A DNA stretch of 64,000 nt from Granulibacter bethesdensis (GTDB lineage: Bacteria > Pseudomonadota > Alphaproteobacteria > Acetobacterales > Acetobacteraceae): the NCBI RefSeq assembly GCF_001889525.1, contig NZ_CP018192.1:1313493-1377492 (forward strand). The letters are read 5' to 3'. The notes below the pieces were generated by a model. That model was not told the DNA's origin. It worked only from the letters and a program-made list of their open reading frames with translations, and searched no databases. Made by a program: the position numbers and the translations under genes. Positions 9,908 to 18,732 of the stretch are shown here, in pieces (position 1 is the first letter of the stretch; the number at the start of each line of letters is the position of its first letter).

Positions 9908-11979
9908 CGTGCCAAGGCGGGAGCAGACAGCAAGGGCGGCTCCATCAATGGATCATTGCGTTTCGCACGATAAACCATCGTATTTTCAATCACTCTTTCG
10001 ACATAGTTGCGAGTTTCGTTGAACGGAATTAACTCGATCCAGTCGATTGGGTTCTGGATGCTGGCGTAATCCGTCTGCCATGCATCAACCCGATGAGGAC
10101 CGGCATTATATCCGGCGATCGCCAGTGGCGCGGCCTGCCCAAAGCGTTTCAGCAGCCCTTGCAGATAGGTACTGCCCAGCCGGACATTCAGTGCTGGATC
10201 ACTGAAAAGCTGCCCGGATGAGACGGGAATGCCCAGTGTTCGGGCGACCTGACTGGCGGTCGCAGGCATCAACTGCATCAAGCCCCGTGCTCCGGCAGGG
10301 CTTTCTGCTTGTGGATCGAAGCTGCTTTCCTGACGAATGATCCCCAGTGTCAGCGGCACCGGGGTTACACTCTGTTCGATGGGTGCATCCAGCGGCCAGC
10401 CGGTAACTGGAAGCATGGCCCCATCACGGCCCATCCGGCGGGCCACAAAGACCGCGACATCCGGCAAACCTGCCTGTATCGCCAGATGCGCCGTCAGTGT
10501 GTGGACGGTTCCGGCAGGCAGTTGATGACCAGCCTCGGCCTCGTCTGCCTGCAACAGGAAAACGCGTGCCCGGCGGCCTTCTTCCCATGAAATCAGCAGC
10601 AGAGCGGCTCTGACTAACTCCTGTCCGGAATAGGATTCCAGCTGCGCACTGCTCCAGCCCGGATCAGGCAGGGAGCGGATACGCCGCCCCAGGCTGGTTG
10701 GCGATTCTCCAGCCTGCAAGGCTCCAAGCTGTCCATAGAACGTGACAGGCCATGCTGCCGCCTGCAGCCACTCAGCCTTCGCCGTTGCCTCATCACCACG
10801 GGCCTGTGCGGCCTGCCCAAGCCAGTAATGCGCCCGTGACAAGGTCAACACGGCGTTGCCTGCCGAGAGCAACGAACGAAAACGATTTTCCGCAGCAGCA
10901 GGATCATGCAGGAAACGGAGCGCGATAAAACCGGCCAGAAAATTGCTTTCTGCCTTTTGTACAGGGGTTGAGGCACTGCCCCCCGTGATGACCTCGAAAG
11001 CCAGCCTGGCATTGTCTTCGCCGCCATCTTTCAGCAAGGCCCGGGCGAGGTTTGCGCGCTCCTGCCGGAAGACAGCGTTATGAGCGGCGAACTCCGCCTG
11101 TTCCGCGGTATCACCATTCTGTTTCCAGAATGACGCCGCATCCTGATTATGATCGGTCAGGCGCAGATAGCGTGCTCTGGCCAGCACCATCACGGGTGAG
11201 GATTTCGCCTCTCCCGGCAGGGCGTTGAACAACGATAGAGCGGCCGGTTCCTTACGCCACAGCGCAGCGAGGGCCGTGGCATTGGCACGATCAGAGGCGG
11301 GCAAATATGGAATCTGGCGGAAAGCCGCCTCCATATTGGTCAGCAGAAGGGCTTGATAGCGGGCTTTCTGGGTGTTTGCCGTTAAGGCCTGACTCCATTT
11401 TTGCCGGATTAAAGTCTCCTGCGTCTGATTGCCTTTGCCCTCGGCCCACAGTGTTCTGATCTGGTCCAGAGCGGTGCTGGTTGCTCCGGTTGCGCTCCAT
11501 GCCTCGGCACAGCGAATCTGCGCATCGACCAGAGCAGGATGCAGCGAGTCGCAGAGAGCAGCCGCTTTGGCATTATCCTGTTCTTCCACAATGGCCTGAT
11601 CGCGGCGGCGCGCCAGAGTCGATTGCATCGGCCAACCCGGATTGGCTGCCATGAAGGCGGCAATATCCGGGGCTGACATCGCTCCGGGCGCCAATGCTCG
11701 GTAAAATGTGACCAGCTTGACCGCGACCGGATCAGGGAGTGCCGATGCCTCAGCCATGGCCTGATCCCATTGATCGGCGCGTATCAGGGCACCGATCGTG
11801 CTTGTTGATGCTGATAATGAGGATTTTTTTGCAACAATATCAGTGGATTGTGGAGTAATACTGCCATCATATGGCCGTGTGGAGCATCCCGCCTGGGCAA
11901 TGGCTGCCAGAAGAGTTGCCCAAAGGGTTACCCCCTGGCGGATACGCAACAGGGAAGGGATCATCGCGTTCACAATCAT
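9904..11979 (-). CDS. Soluble-type lytic murein transglycosylase, probable lipoprotein
   Basis: Cleaves peptidoglycan glycan strands in the periplasm, forming anhydromuropeptides. About 691 residues: a signal sequence with a lipobox-like LLAAIAQAGCS, a long alpha-superhelical (Slt70-like U/L) region, then the SLT domain near the C-terminus with catalytic Glu in IIRQESSFDPQAESPAGARG, followed by LMQLMPATA and AIAGYNAGPHRV. Start is uncertain: ATGs lie at 12006, 11979 and 11964 and none has a clear ribosome site. Divergent from dapA and coupled to pgpA. The lipobox suggests outer-membrane anchoring, unlike E. coli Slt70. Confidence 0.9.
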   Translation of the reverse strand: MIVNAMIPSLLRIRQGVTLWATLLAAIAQAGCSTRPYDGSITPQSTDIVAKKSSLSASTSTIGALIRADQWDQAMAEASALPDPVAVKLVTFYRALAPGAMSAPDIAAFMAANPGWPMQSTLARRRDQAIVEEQDNAKAAALCDSLHPALVDAQIRCAEAWSATGATSTALDQIRTLWAEGKGNQTQETLIRQKWSQALTANTQKARYQALLLTNMEAAFRQIPYLPASDRANATALAALWRKEPAALSLFNALPGEAKSSPVMVLARARYLRLTDHNQDAASFWKQNGDTAEQAEFAAHNAVFRQERANLARALLKDGGEDNARLAFEVITGGSASTPVQKAESNFLAGFIALRFLHDPAAAENRFRSLLSAGNAVLTLSRAHYWLGQAAQARGDEATAKAEWLQAAAWPVTFYGQLGALQAGESPTSLGRRIRSLPDPGWSSAQLESYSGQELVRAALLLISWEEGRRARVFLLQADEAEAGHQLPAGTVHTLTAHLAIQAGLPDVAVFVARRMGRDGAMLPVTGWPLDAPIEQSVTPVPLTLGIIRQESSFDPQAESPAGARGLMQLMPATASQVARTLGIPVSSGQLFSDPALNVRLGSTYLQGLLKRFGQAAPLAIAGYNAGPHRVDAWQTDYASIQNPIDWIELIPFNETRNYVERVIENTMVYRAKRNDPLMEPPLLSAPALAR

Positions 11980-12131
11980 GCGTCTGGAAGGAAGGGTGGA
12001 AAGCATTGCAAGGGAGTGTAGCAAGCGGCGATCTTGCGGCGCATCCCCCTCGCGCTTAGCTTCCGCGTTTTCGCAACATACCGCGTTACCCGGGCCGGCA
12101 GGCCTGGCCGGTTCGTCTCAGGGAGCTTTCC

Positions 12132-13022
12132 ATGTTCAAGGGGTCGCTTGTCGCGCTGATCACGCCCATGCGCGAGGACGGATCGGTGGATGAGGAAGCG
12201 CTGGCCCGCTTCGTCGACTGGCAGATCACCGAAGGGACGCACGGTCTGGTTCCGGTGGGAACGACCGGCGAATCAGCGACCCTGACGCATAATGAACATA
12301 AGCGCGTCGTCGAAATCACGGTAGAAGTCGCCAAAGGCCGCGTCCCTGTGATGGCTGGAGCCGGATCGAACAGCACGACGGAAGCCATTGATCTGGTTCG
12401 CCATGCGAAACAGGCGGGCGCCGATGCTGCTCTGGTGGTCACGCCCTATTACAACAAGCCGACTCAGGAAGGCCTGTACTTACATTACATGGCTATTGCC
12501 GATGCCGTCGAACTGCCGATCTACATCTACAATATCCCTGGTCGCAGCGTGGTCGAGATGTCGATCGAAACCATGGCCCGTCTGGCCCGTCATCCGAACA
12601 TTGTTGGCGTCAAGGATGCGACAGCCAACCTGGTGAAGCCGCTTCAGACACGTCGCCTGTGCGGTGATGATTTCATCCAGCTCTCTGGTGAGGACCCGAC
12701 AGCCGTGGCTTATCTGGCTGCCGGTGGCGCGGGGTGTATCAGTGTGACGGGCAACATCGCTCCGAAACTGTGCAGCCAGATGCAGACGGCATGGGCCGAG
12801 GGCCGTATCAAGGATGCTCAGGCCCTTCAGCAGCGTCTGTATCCGCTGCATGAAGCCATGTTTGTGGAAAGCAATCCCGTGCCCGTCAAATATGGAGCCT
12901 CTCTACTCGGCCTGACAGCGGCTCGCTGCCGTTTGCCAATGGCGCCGATCAGCCCGGCTGCTGCTGAACGGGTTCGCGAGGCAATGACTGAAGTCGGTCT
13001 GCTGCCCCAATCGGTCGGATAA
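12132..13022 (+). CDS. dapA: 4-hydroxy-tetrahydrodipicolinate synthase
   Basis: Condenses pyruvate with aspartate semialdehyde at the first committed step of diaminopimelate/lysine synthesis. The 296-residue TIM barrel shows GTTGESATL, the catalytic tyrosine in YIYNIPGRS, the Schiff-base lysine in VGVKDAT and the GGAGCISV motif. GGGAG lies 7-8 bases before the ATG. smpB follows after 8 bases, a frequent alphaproteobacterial pairing. Product use in cross-links fits the nearby transglycosylase gene on the other strand. Confidence 0.97.
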   Translation: MFKGSLVALITPMREDGSVDEEALARFVDWQITEGTHGLVPVGTTGESATLTHNEHKRVVEITVEVAKGRVPVMAGAGSNSTTEAIDLVRHAKQAGADAALVVTPYYNKPTQEGLYLHYMAIADAVELPIYIYNIPGRSVVEMSIETMARLARHPNIVGVKDATANLVKPLQTRRLCGDDFIQLSGEDPTAVAYLAAGGAGCISVTGNIAPKLCSQMQTAWAEGRIKDAQALQQRLYPLHEAMFVESNPVPVKYGASLLGLTAARCRLPMAPISPAAAERVREAMTEVGLLPQSVG

Positions 13023-13030
13023 TCAATCAT

Positions 13031-13519
13031 ATGGCGGAGAAAAAAAGCGGCAAATCCGGGCTGATCAGCCATGGCGTCGCTGCCCAAAACCGTAAGGCGC
13101 GTTTCGACTACACCATCAAGGAAACGGTCGAGGCAGGGCTTGTGCTCAAAGGACCAGAGGTCAAATCCCTCCGGCATGGCCGCGCGACGTTAAGCGAAGC
13201 CTGGGCGGGAGAACGGGACGGCGAGATGTTCCTGTTCAACGCCTATATCCCGGAATATCAGGGTGGTGTGCTGTCCCGGTTCGAGCCGCGTTCTCCGCGC
13301 AAGCTGCTGCTCAAGCGCAAGCAGATCAACCATCTGCTCGGGGCTGTTCAGAAACAGGGACAGACAGTCGTGCCGCTCCAGATCCATTTCAACGAGCGCG
13401 GCATGGCCAAGGTGCTGCTGGGCGTTGCTGAAGGACGTAACAAGGCCGACAAACGTGCCGCCATTGCCTCCCGGGACTGGCAGCGGGACAAGGCCCGGCT
13501 GATGCGGGAAAAAGGCTGA
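13031..13519 (+). CDS. smpB: SsrA-binding protein
   Basis: Binds tmRNA and delivers it to stalled ribosomes for trans-translation. 162 residues with the family core KARFDYTIKETVEAGLVLKGPEVKSLR, then FLFNAYIPEY and the basic C-terminal tail RDWQRDKARLMREKG that lies in the mRNA channel. Co-directional with dapA, 8 bases apart, so probably one transcript. The tmRNA gene itself is not seen here. Confidence 0.96.
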   Translation: MAEKKSGKSGLISHGVAAQNRKARFDYTIKETVEAGLVLKGPEVKSLRHGRATLSEAWAGERDGEMFLFNAYIPEYQGGVLSRFEPRSPRKLLLKRKQINHLLGAVQKQGQTVVPLQIHFNERGMAKVLLGVAEGRNKADKRAAIASRDWQRDKARLMREKG

Positions 13520-13682
13520 TCTTTCATGGTTCAGGGATAAAGCAGGTAGAGGTCTGTATGTTGTCTGCTTATTAAGTTTCCATAATATATCTTATGCGAC
13601 TTACAGTTGCCTGGTTATACCTTTGAAAATTATTACAATCACTCACAATTAAACGATTAACTTCAACCAAAAGGCTTAGCTT

Positions 13683-14504
13683 ATGTCACGTCCTATACGC
13701 CGCCCTATCGCATTCATACTGACATCGACCGACCACGGAACCATGATTCTTAATCGAAATGACCATCATATCATTAGTCCCGAAACTATTTACGGTGTCG
13801 GTCACGATATATTGCGAGATTCGAGCTTTAATAGCTATGAAGTGGAATTGCTGTTAAATCTTCTGACATTGCGCAGACATTATTTTGGAGATGGGGTTTT
13901 TGCCATTGATGGTGGTGCGAATATAGGTGTGCACACTGTGGAATGGGCTAGACACATGACTGGTTGGGGCCGAGTCCTGAGCTTTGAAGCTCAGGAAGTT
14001 GTCTATTATGCTCTGGCTGGCAATATCGTCATCAATAACTGCCTGAATGCCCGTGCAAAGCTGGCAGCTATTGGTGAAAACGTGGGTGAATTAACTATTC
14101 CCCAACCTGATTATTTTTCCGCTGGTAGTTTCGGTAGTTTTGAAATCAAACAACGGCCAGATGGGGAATTTATCGGCCAGCCTATTTCTTATGCACCCTC
14201 GGATGGGGTAAAAATACCCATGCTAAGCATTGATTCTCTTGAGCTTGATCGTGTCGACTTTATCAAACTTGATATCGAGGGGATGGAGATTGAAGCTCTG
14301 CGGGGAGCCCAAAAAACCATTGAAAAATCTCGTCCAATTCTGTTCCTTGAAATGGCGAAATCCGATCCTGTTGAAATTTACAAATTTCTTAATAGTAACA
14401 ATTATAATTATTTTGAAGACAAGATAAATCTTTTTGCTCTTCATAAAGATGATCCCGTCTGGCCTCACATAAGCCATAATGCTAATAAAATGCCTGAGCA
14501 TTAA
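13683..14504 (+). CDS. FkbM-family methyltransferase, first copy
   Basis: A 273-residue SAM-dependent methyltransferase of the FkbM type. Motif I is AIDGGANIGVHTVEWARHM (about residues 77-95), followed by the acidic-loop region LSFEAQEVVYYAL. A characteristic VDFIKLDIEGMEIEALRGA and RPILFLEM mark the C-terminal half. Such enzymes O-methylate sugars or lipid-linked glycans; the target is unknown. Ribosome site AAAAGG precedes the ATG. The gene is visibly AT-richer than its neighbours with different codon choice, and is a tandem relative of the next gene, suggesting acquisition then duplication. Confidence 0.88.
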   Translation: MSRPIRRPIAFILTSTDHGTMILNRNDHHIISPETIYGVGHDILRDSSFNSYEVELLLNLLTLRRHYFGDGVFAIDGGANIGVHTVEWARHMTGWGRVLSFEAQEVVYYALAGNIVINNCLNARAKLAAIGENVGELTIPQPDYFSAGSFGSFEIKQRPDGEFIGQPISYAPSDGVKIPMLSIDSLELDRVDFIKLDIEGMEIEALRGAQKTIEKSRPILFLEMAKSDPVEIYKFLNSNNYNYFEDKINLFALHKDDPVWPHISHNANKMPEH

Positions 14505-14527
14505 GCAATTCCGAAGGATATTTTGTA

Positions 14528-15343
14528 TTGGCTCCTTTCCGTCCGGTGGCATTTATCCTCGCGTCAACAGATCACGGGATGATGATCATTAATCGAAACG
14601 ATCATCATACTGATGATACCGGGAAAACTTTTGGCGTAGGATACGAACTGCTGCAATTTTCAAGTTTTACTTCGCAGGAAGTCAATTCTCTCCTGCAGAT
14701 GTTTACTTTACGGCGACAGCAGTTCGGCGATGGTGTGGTCGCAATTGATGGGGGAGCCAATATTGGCGTGCATACCATCGAATGGGCCAGACATATGACT
14801 GGGTGGGGGCATGTCTTAAGCTTTGAGGCTCAGGAAGTTGTTTATTATGCTTTGGCAGGCAATATTGTTATCAATAATTGCTTGAATGTTCATGCTAAAC
14901 TTGCTGCACTTGGTGATGAGGTGGGTGAATTAATAATTCCTCGACCTGATTATTTTAAGCCTTCGACTTTCGGAAGCCTGGAAATCAAGCCTCAACAATT
15001 GCATGAATATATTGGGCAACCGATTTCATATGACACATCCACAGGAGTGGCTGTGCCTCTGGTAAGTATTGATTCTCTGAATCTTCAGCGTGTCGACTTT
15101 ATCAAGCTGGATATCGAAGGAATGGAAGTGGAAGCTCTGAAAGGCGCAAAGAAGACCATTCAGGCTCATCGTCCAATCCTTTTCGTTGAAATTATTAAAT
15201 CAGATGTTGAACAAATTGTCAGTTTTTTTAATCAAATCGATTATCTATGCTTAAAGGATCAGATGAATATTTTTGCCATCCATAAGGATGACCCGATATG
15301 GCCCCATGTTGCCTATAACGGCAATTCTGCTACGAACAGTTGA
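14528..15343 (+). CDS. FkbM-family methyltransferase, second copy
   Basis: Tandem paralogue of the preceding gene, 271 residues, sharing long identical blocks such as DGGANIGVHT, EWARHMTGWG and LSFEAQEVVYYALAGNIVI. The start is TTG at 14528, chosen because GAAGGA sits 9 bases upstream and the N-terminus then aligns with copy one (PVAFILASTDHG versus PIAFILTSTDHG). Divergence is concentrated in the middle (about 145-185) and the C-terminal 50 residues, where substrate choice may differ. Only 23 bases separate the pair, so they are likely co-transcribed. AT-rich like its partner. Confidence 0.87.
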   Translation: MAPFRPVAFILASTDHGMMIINRNDHHTDDTGKTFGVGYELLQFSSFTSQEVNSLLQMFTLRRQQFGDGVVAIDGGANIGVHTIEWARHMTGWGHVLSFEAQEVVYYALAGNIVINNCLNVHAKLAALGDEVGELIIPRPDYFKPSTFGSLEIKPQQLHEYIGQPISYDTSTGVAVPLVSIDSLNLQRVDFIKLDIEGMEVEALKGAKKTIQAHRPILFVEIIKSDVEQIVSFFNQIDYLCLKDQMNIFAIHKDDPIWPHVAYNGNSATNS

Positions 15344-15365
15344 AGCTATAAGCATCCAAAATCAC

Positions 15366-15842
15366 ATGCCGATCCCTTTTCTTCCCAGTGAGGCAGTCGA
15401 TAGCACTGCCCATATGGTCCAGATCGCGCTGACACCTATTTTTCTGCTGAATGGTGTCGGCACGCTTCTGAATGTTTTTAATACACGTCTGGCCCGTGTC
15501 TCAGACCATAATCAACGCTTGTCGGAGATGAGGCGTGATCCATCCTGTACGATTGATAAGGCAATTCTCGAAATACATCACCATCGCCTTCGCTGGCGGC
15601 TGCGCGCACTGGATGCGTCGATTGCCCTGACAGCATGTGCCGGGGCGGCTACCTGCGGCACTGCCTTTATCCTTTTTCTGGGCAGCCTGCATGACAGTGC
15701 CATTGCATCATGGCTGGAACTATCTTTCGGAGCAGCGCTGATCTGTGTGATTCTGGCATTGATGTCGTTTTTTGCCGATACGATGCTGGCATGGCACGGT
15801 TTACGACGCGAAGGGCCACTGCCTGATACGGCTTCCAAATAG
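15366..15842 (+). CDS. DUF2721 family membrane protein
   Basis: A 158-residue membrane protein with hydrophobic segments near 18-38, 77-102 and 113-138. A conserved-looking LLNVFNTRLARVSDHNQRL stretch follows the first membrane segment, as in the DUF2721 family of unknown function. ATG at 15366 gives the usual N-terminus; a longer in-frame reading would overlap the preceding methyltransferase. It converges on nhaA with a 16-base gap. Codon use returns to the host pattern, so it probably is not part of the methyltransferase island. Confidence 0.82.
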   Translation: MPIPFLPSEAVDSTAHMVQIALTPIFLLNGVGTLLNVFNTRLARVSDHNQRLSEMRRDPSCTIDKAILEIHHHRLRWRLRALDASIALTACAGAATCGTAFILFLGSLHDSAIASWLELSFGAALICVILALMSFFADTMLAWHGLRREGPLPDTASK

Positions 15843-15858
15843 GCAACCTGTCCTGCTT

Positions 15859-17010
15859 TTATCTGTCTGCAACAGCAGGCCCGCGCAGCAGTATGTAGCC
15901 ACATAACCCGGCCAGCATGGAACCTGACAGGATGCCGAGCTTGATCTGGTTCACGGCCGTAGTGCCGGGAAACGCCAGAATGGCGATGAACAGACTCATG
16001 GTAAAGCCGATGCCGCAGAGAAAAGCGATCCCGATTTTGTGCCGCCATGTGACATAGGGAGGAAAACCGGCGCTTCCGAATAATTTGAGAATACTGACAG
16101 CCCCCAGCACGCCGAACGGTTTCCCCAGTAGCAGGGCTACGCCTACCCCTAATGTCAGCGGCGATAACATCTGTCCGATTGTTGCGCCATGGAGACTGAT
16201 CCCTGCATTGGCAAAACCGAACAGAGGTAAAACCACAAACCGAACAGGCCATGACAGCATATGTTCCAGACGCATGAGCGGAGATGTCTCGTCATGTCCG
16301 GCCGGGATCAGCAGTGCCAGTCCCACACCTGCAACTGTGGGATGAATGCCGCTTTTCAGGGTTAGCCACCAGAGCGGGATCCCTGCCAGCAGATAGGGAA
16401 ACAGCGTTCTGACCCCTTGCCGGTTTAGCATCAGCAGCAGCCCAAGAATGGCCACGACCCCTGCCCCCGGCAGCACGGATAGAGTCCCCGTATAGAACAG
16501 GGCGATCACGAGCACGGCCCCCAGATCATCGACAATCGCCAAGGCTGTCAGAAATACTTTCAGAATGGCTGGAACGCGCGATCCCGCCAGTGCCAGCACA
16601 CCAAGAGCAAAAGCAATATCGGTGGCTGTCGGAATGGCCCATCCGCGCAGGGCCTCTCCAGAATGATTGAAAGCAACGTAGATGGTCGCTGGAACCACCA
16701 TGCCGCCAAGAGCTGCAACGCCCGGCAGGAGACGTTGTGACCAATGTGAAAGATGCCCATAAAGAATTTCCCGCTTTATCTCCAGCCCGGCAAGCAGGAA
16801 AAACAGCGCCATCAGCGCATCATTGATCCAGCCCCGCACAGTAAGCGGACCGGTTTCGATATTCAGCCAATGTTCATAGGAAGTCTGCCAGGTACTATTG
16901 GCGCACAGCATGCCGATGGCTGAGGCTGCCATCAGTATGACACCGGCAGCCGCTTCGTGGGTCAAAAGGACTGATGAAGGAAGAAGGCGAGCATGATGAC
17001 GATTTTGCAC
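15859..17010 (-). CDS. nhaA: Na+/H+ antiporter NhaA
   Basis: Inner-membrane electrogenic antiporter exporting Na+ (or Li+) in exchange for protons, controlling sodium and alkaline stress. 383 residues with about 12 membrane helices. The ion-binding double aspartate is in ALAIVDDLGAV (equivalent to E. coli Asp163/Asp164), and AIPTATDIAFALGVL precedes it. Start is GTG at 17010. Monocistronic, with an AT-rich 249-base upstream region shared with the divergent ABC cassette. Confidence 0.95.
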   Translation of the reverse strand: MQNRHHARLLPSSVLLTHEAAAGVILMAASAIGMLCANSTWQTSYEHWLNIETGPLTVRGWINDALMALFFLLAGLEIKREILYGHLSHWSQRLLPGVAALGGMVVPATIYVAFNHSGEALRGWAIPTATDIAFALGVLALAGSRVPAILKVFLTALAIVDDLGAVLVIALFYTGTLSVLPGAGVVAILGLLLMLNRQGVRTLFPYLLAGIPLWWLTLKSGIHPTVAGVGLALLIPAGHDETSPLMRLEHMLSWPVRFVVLPLFGFANAGISLHGATIGQMLSPLTLGVGVALLLGKPFGVLGAVSILKLFGSAGFPPYVTWRHKIGIAFLCGIGFTMSLFIAILAFPGTTAVNQIKLGILSGSMLAGLCGYILLRGPAVADR

Positions 17011-17259
17011 GCCTTTCCATTAGCATGGAGCTTGTCTTCTCAGGAAGCGGCTCTGTTGTCCAAACTGCAATATACTGCATAAAACACTATTTTTATTGCT
17101 ATAAGTGCATATATAAATTCATAAAAAGCATAATTATTTTACCCAATATCTCGAATGGTGTCTGCCCGGCATAAACAGCCCTCCCCCCTCTTGCGTCCAT
17201 GCGGAGTTTCCCCAATCAAATTCCGCTCAGGGAGAAAAACGCCGGGGAGATAATCGGCA

Positions 17260-18003
17260 TTGGACGCGTTCATAGAAATCGAGCGGCTGACGAAGCGGTT
17301 CGGAACCTTCACAGCCGTCGATGACGTCTCGTTTACGGTCAAAAAAGGCGAGGTTCTAGGTTTTCTGGGACCCAACGGGGCCGGAAAATCCACGACCATG
17401 AAGATGGTATCGGGGTTCATGACCCCGGATGTCGGTACCGCCAGAATTGGTGGTCACGATGTTCGTCATGATACGATCGCTGCACAGAAACTGCTGGGCT
17501 TTCTGCCGGAAGGCGCGCCCAGCTATCCGGAAATGACAGTGCAGGCTTTTCTGCGCTTCATTGCCACGATACGCGGGCTAAGCGGTGCGGAGGCGCGTAA
17601 CCGCATTGCCGAAGCCATGGAGCGCACGCAGCTTCAGGGGGTGCGGCTGCAACCTGTTGAAACTTTGTCGAAAGGGTTTCGTCGGCGTGTCGGTCTGGCG
17701 CAGACCTTGCTGAATGATCCTCCTGCCCTTGTGCTCGATGAGCCGACGGATGGGCTGGATCCCAATCAGAAGCATGAAATTCGTTCTTTGATCGCGGAAA
17801 TGGCGCCTCGCAAGGCCATCATCATCAGCACTCATATTCTGGAAGAAGTCGAGGCAATCTGCACCAGGGCAATTGTCATCGCCCGTGGACGCATCATCGC
17901 GGATGAAACGCCTGCGGCTCTGGCGGAACGCCATCCATCACGCAAACTCGACGATGTCTTCCGGACCCTGACCCAAACTCCGGACAGGGAGCACATGATA
18001 TGA
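17260..18003 (+). CDS. ABC transporter ATP-binding protein (GldA-like)
   Basis: A 247-residue cytoplasmic ATPase of the ABC-2/gliding-type class. Walker A is GPNGAGKSTTMKM, the signature is LSKGFRRRVGLAQ, and Walker B is ALVLDEPTDGLDP. The start is TTG at 17260 with GGGGAG at the right distance; no closer ATG keeps the first strand intact. It overlaps the permease gene by four bases (ATGA). The set ATPase-permease-GldG-like-DUF4340 recurs in many non-gliding bacteria, with unknown cargo. Confidence 0.92.
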   Translation: MDAFIEIERLTKRFGTFTAVDDVSFTVKKGEVLGFLGPNGAGKSTTMKMVSGFMTPDVGTARIGGHDVRHDTIAAQKLLGFLPEGAPSYPEMTVQAFLRFIATIRGLSGAEARNRIAEAMERTQLQGVRLQPVETLSKGFRRRVGLAQTLLNDPPALVLDEPTDGLDPNQKHEIRSLIAEMAPRKAIIISTHILEEVEAICTRAIVIARGRIIADETPAALAERHPSRKLDDVFRTLTQTPDREHMI

Positions 18004-18731
18004 GAACCATCCTGACCATCGCCCGGCGGGAATTGGCCGGTTACTTCGCCACACCGGTTGCTGTGGTGTTCATCGTCATTTTCCTGCTGTTGCAAGGCAT
18101 TTTAACCTTCAATCTGGGTGATTTCTTCAACCGCAATCAGGCTGATCTGGTCGTTTTCTTCCAGTTCATCCCGTGGGTGTTTCTGCTGCTGGTTCCGGCG
18201 ATTACCATGCGTCTCTGGGCGGAAGAAAGGCGTCTTGGCACTATCGAGCTGCTGCTGACCCTGCCGATTCGGCAGTCAGAAGCCGTCATCGGCAAATTTC
18301 TGGCCGCCTGGGCGTTTTGCGGGATCGCGCTGGCGCTGACTTTTCCCTTCGTCATCACCGTGAATTATCTGGGGGAGCCGGATAATGGCGTGATTGCCTC
18401 CGGCTATCTGGGCGCTATGCTGGTGGCGGGGGCATTCCTGTCAATTGGGGCTGCCGTCTCAGCCGTGACCAAAAATCAGGTCATTGCTTTCGTGCTGGGG
18501 GTTGCGGTGTGCCTGCTGTTTGCGCTCGCTTCCTATTCCGCCGTTAATGATTTTCTCAGCCAGACGGTACCCTCCATTGTGCCGCTGATCCGCCGTTTCA
18601 GTGTCGTGGACAGGTTTCTGGATTTCTCACGCGGTGTCATCTCCGTGCGCGATCTGGTGTTTTTTGCCTCGTTCATCGGATTTTTCCTGTTCCTGAATAC
18701 GGTCATCCTCGAGCACAAAAAGGCGGCATGA
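18000..18731 (+). CDS. ABC-2 type transporter permease (GldF-like)
   Basis: A 243-residue inner-membrane protein with six hydrophobic helices. The ABC-2 landmark RRELAGYFATPVAVVF opens the protein, and the conserved MRLWAEERRLGTIELLLTLPI lies between helices 2 and 3. Pairs with the upstream ATPase through a four-base overlap and ends one base before the GldG-like gene. Direction is likely export or signal coupling across the inner membrane; substrate unknown. Confidence 0.9.
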   Translation: MRTILTIARRELAGYFATPVAVVFIVIFLLLQGILTFNLGDFFNRNQADLVVFFQFIPWVFLLLVPAITMRLWAEERRLGTIELLLTLPIRQSEAVIGKFLAAWAFCGIALALTFPFVITVNYLGEPDNGVIASGYLGAMLVAGAFLSIGAAVSAVTKNQVIAFVLGVAVCLLFALASYSAVNDFLSQTVPSIVPLIRRFSVVDRFLDFSRGVISVRDLVFFASFIGFFLFLNTVILEHKKAA

Positions 18732-18732
18732 G

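Noticed and set aside
16974-17174. 66-codon frame across the nhaA start
   Set aside because: Starts inside nhaA antisense and continues into AT-rich spacer; composition unlike a gene.
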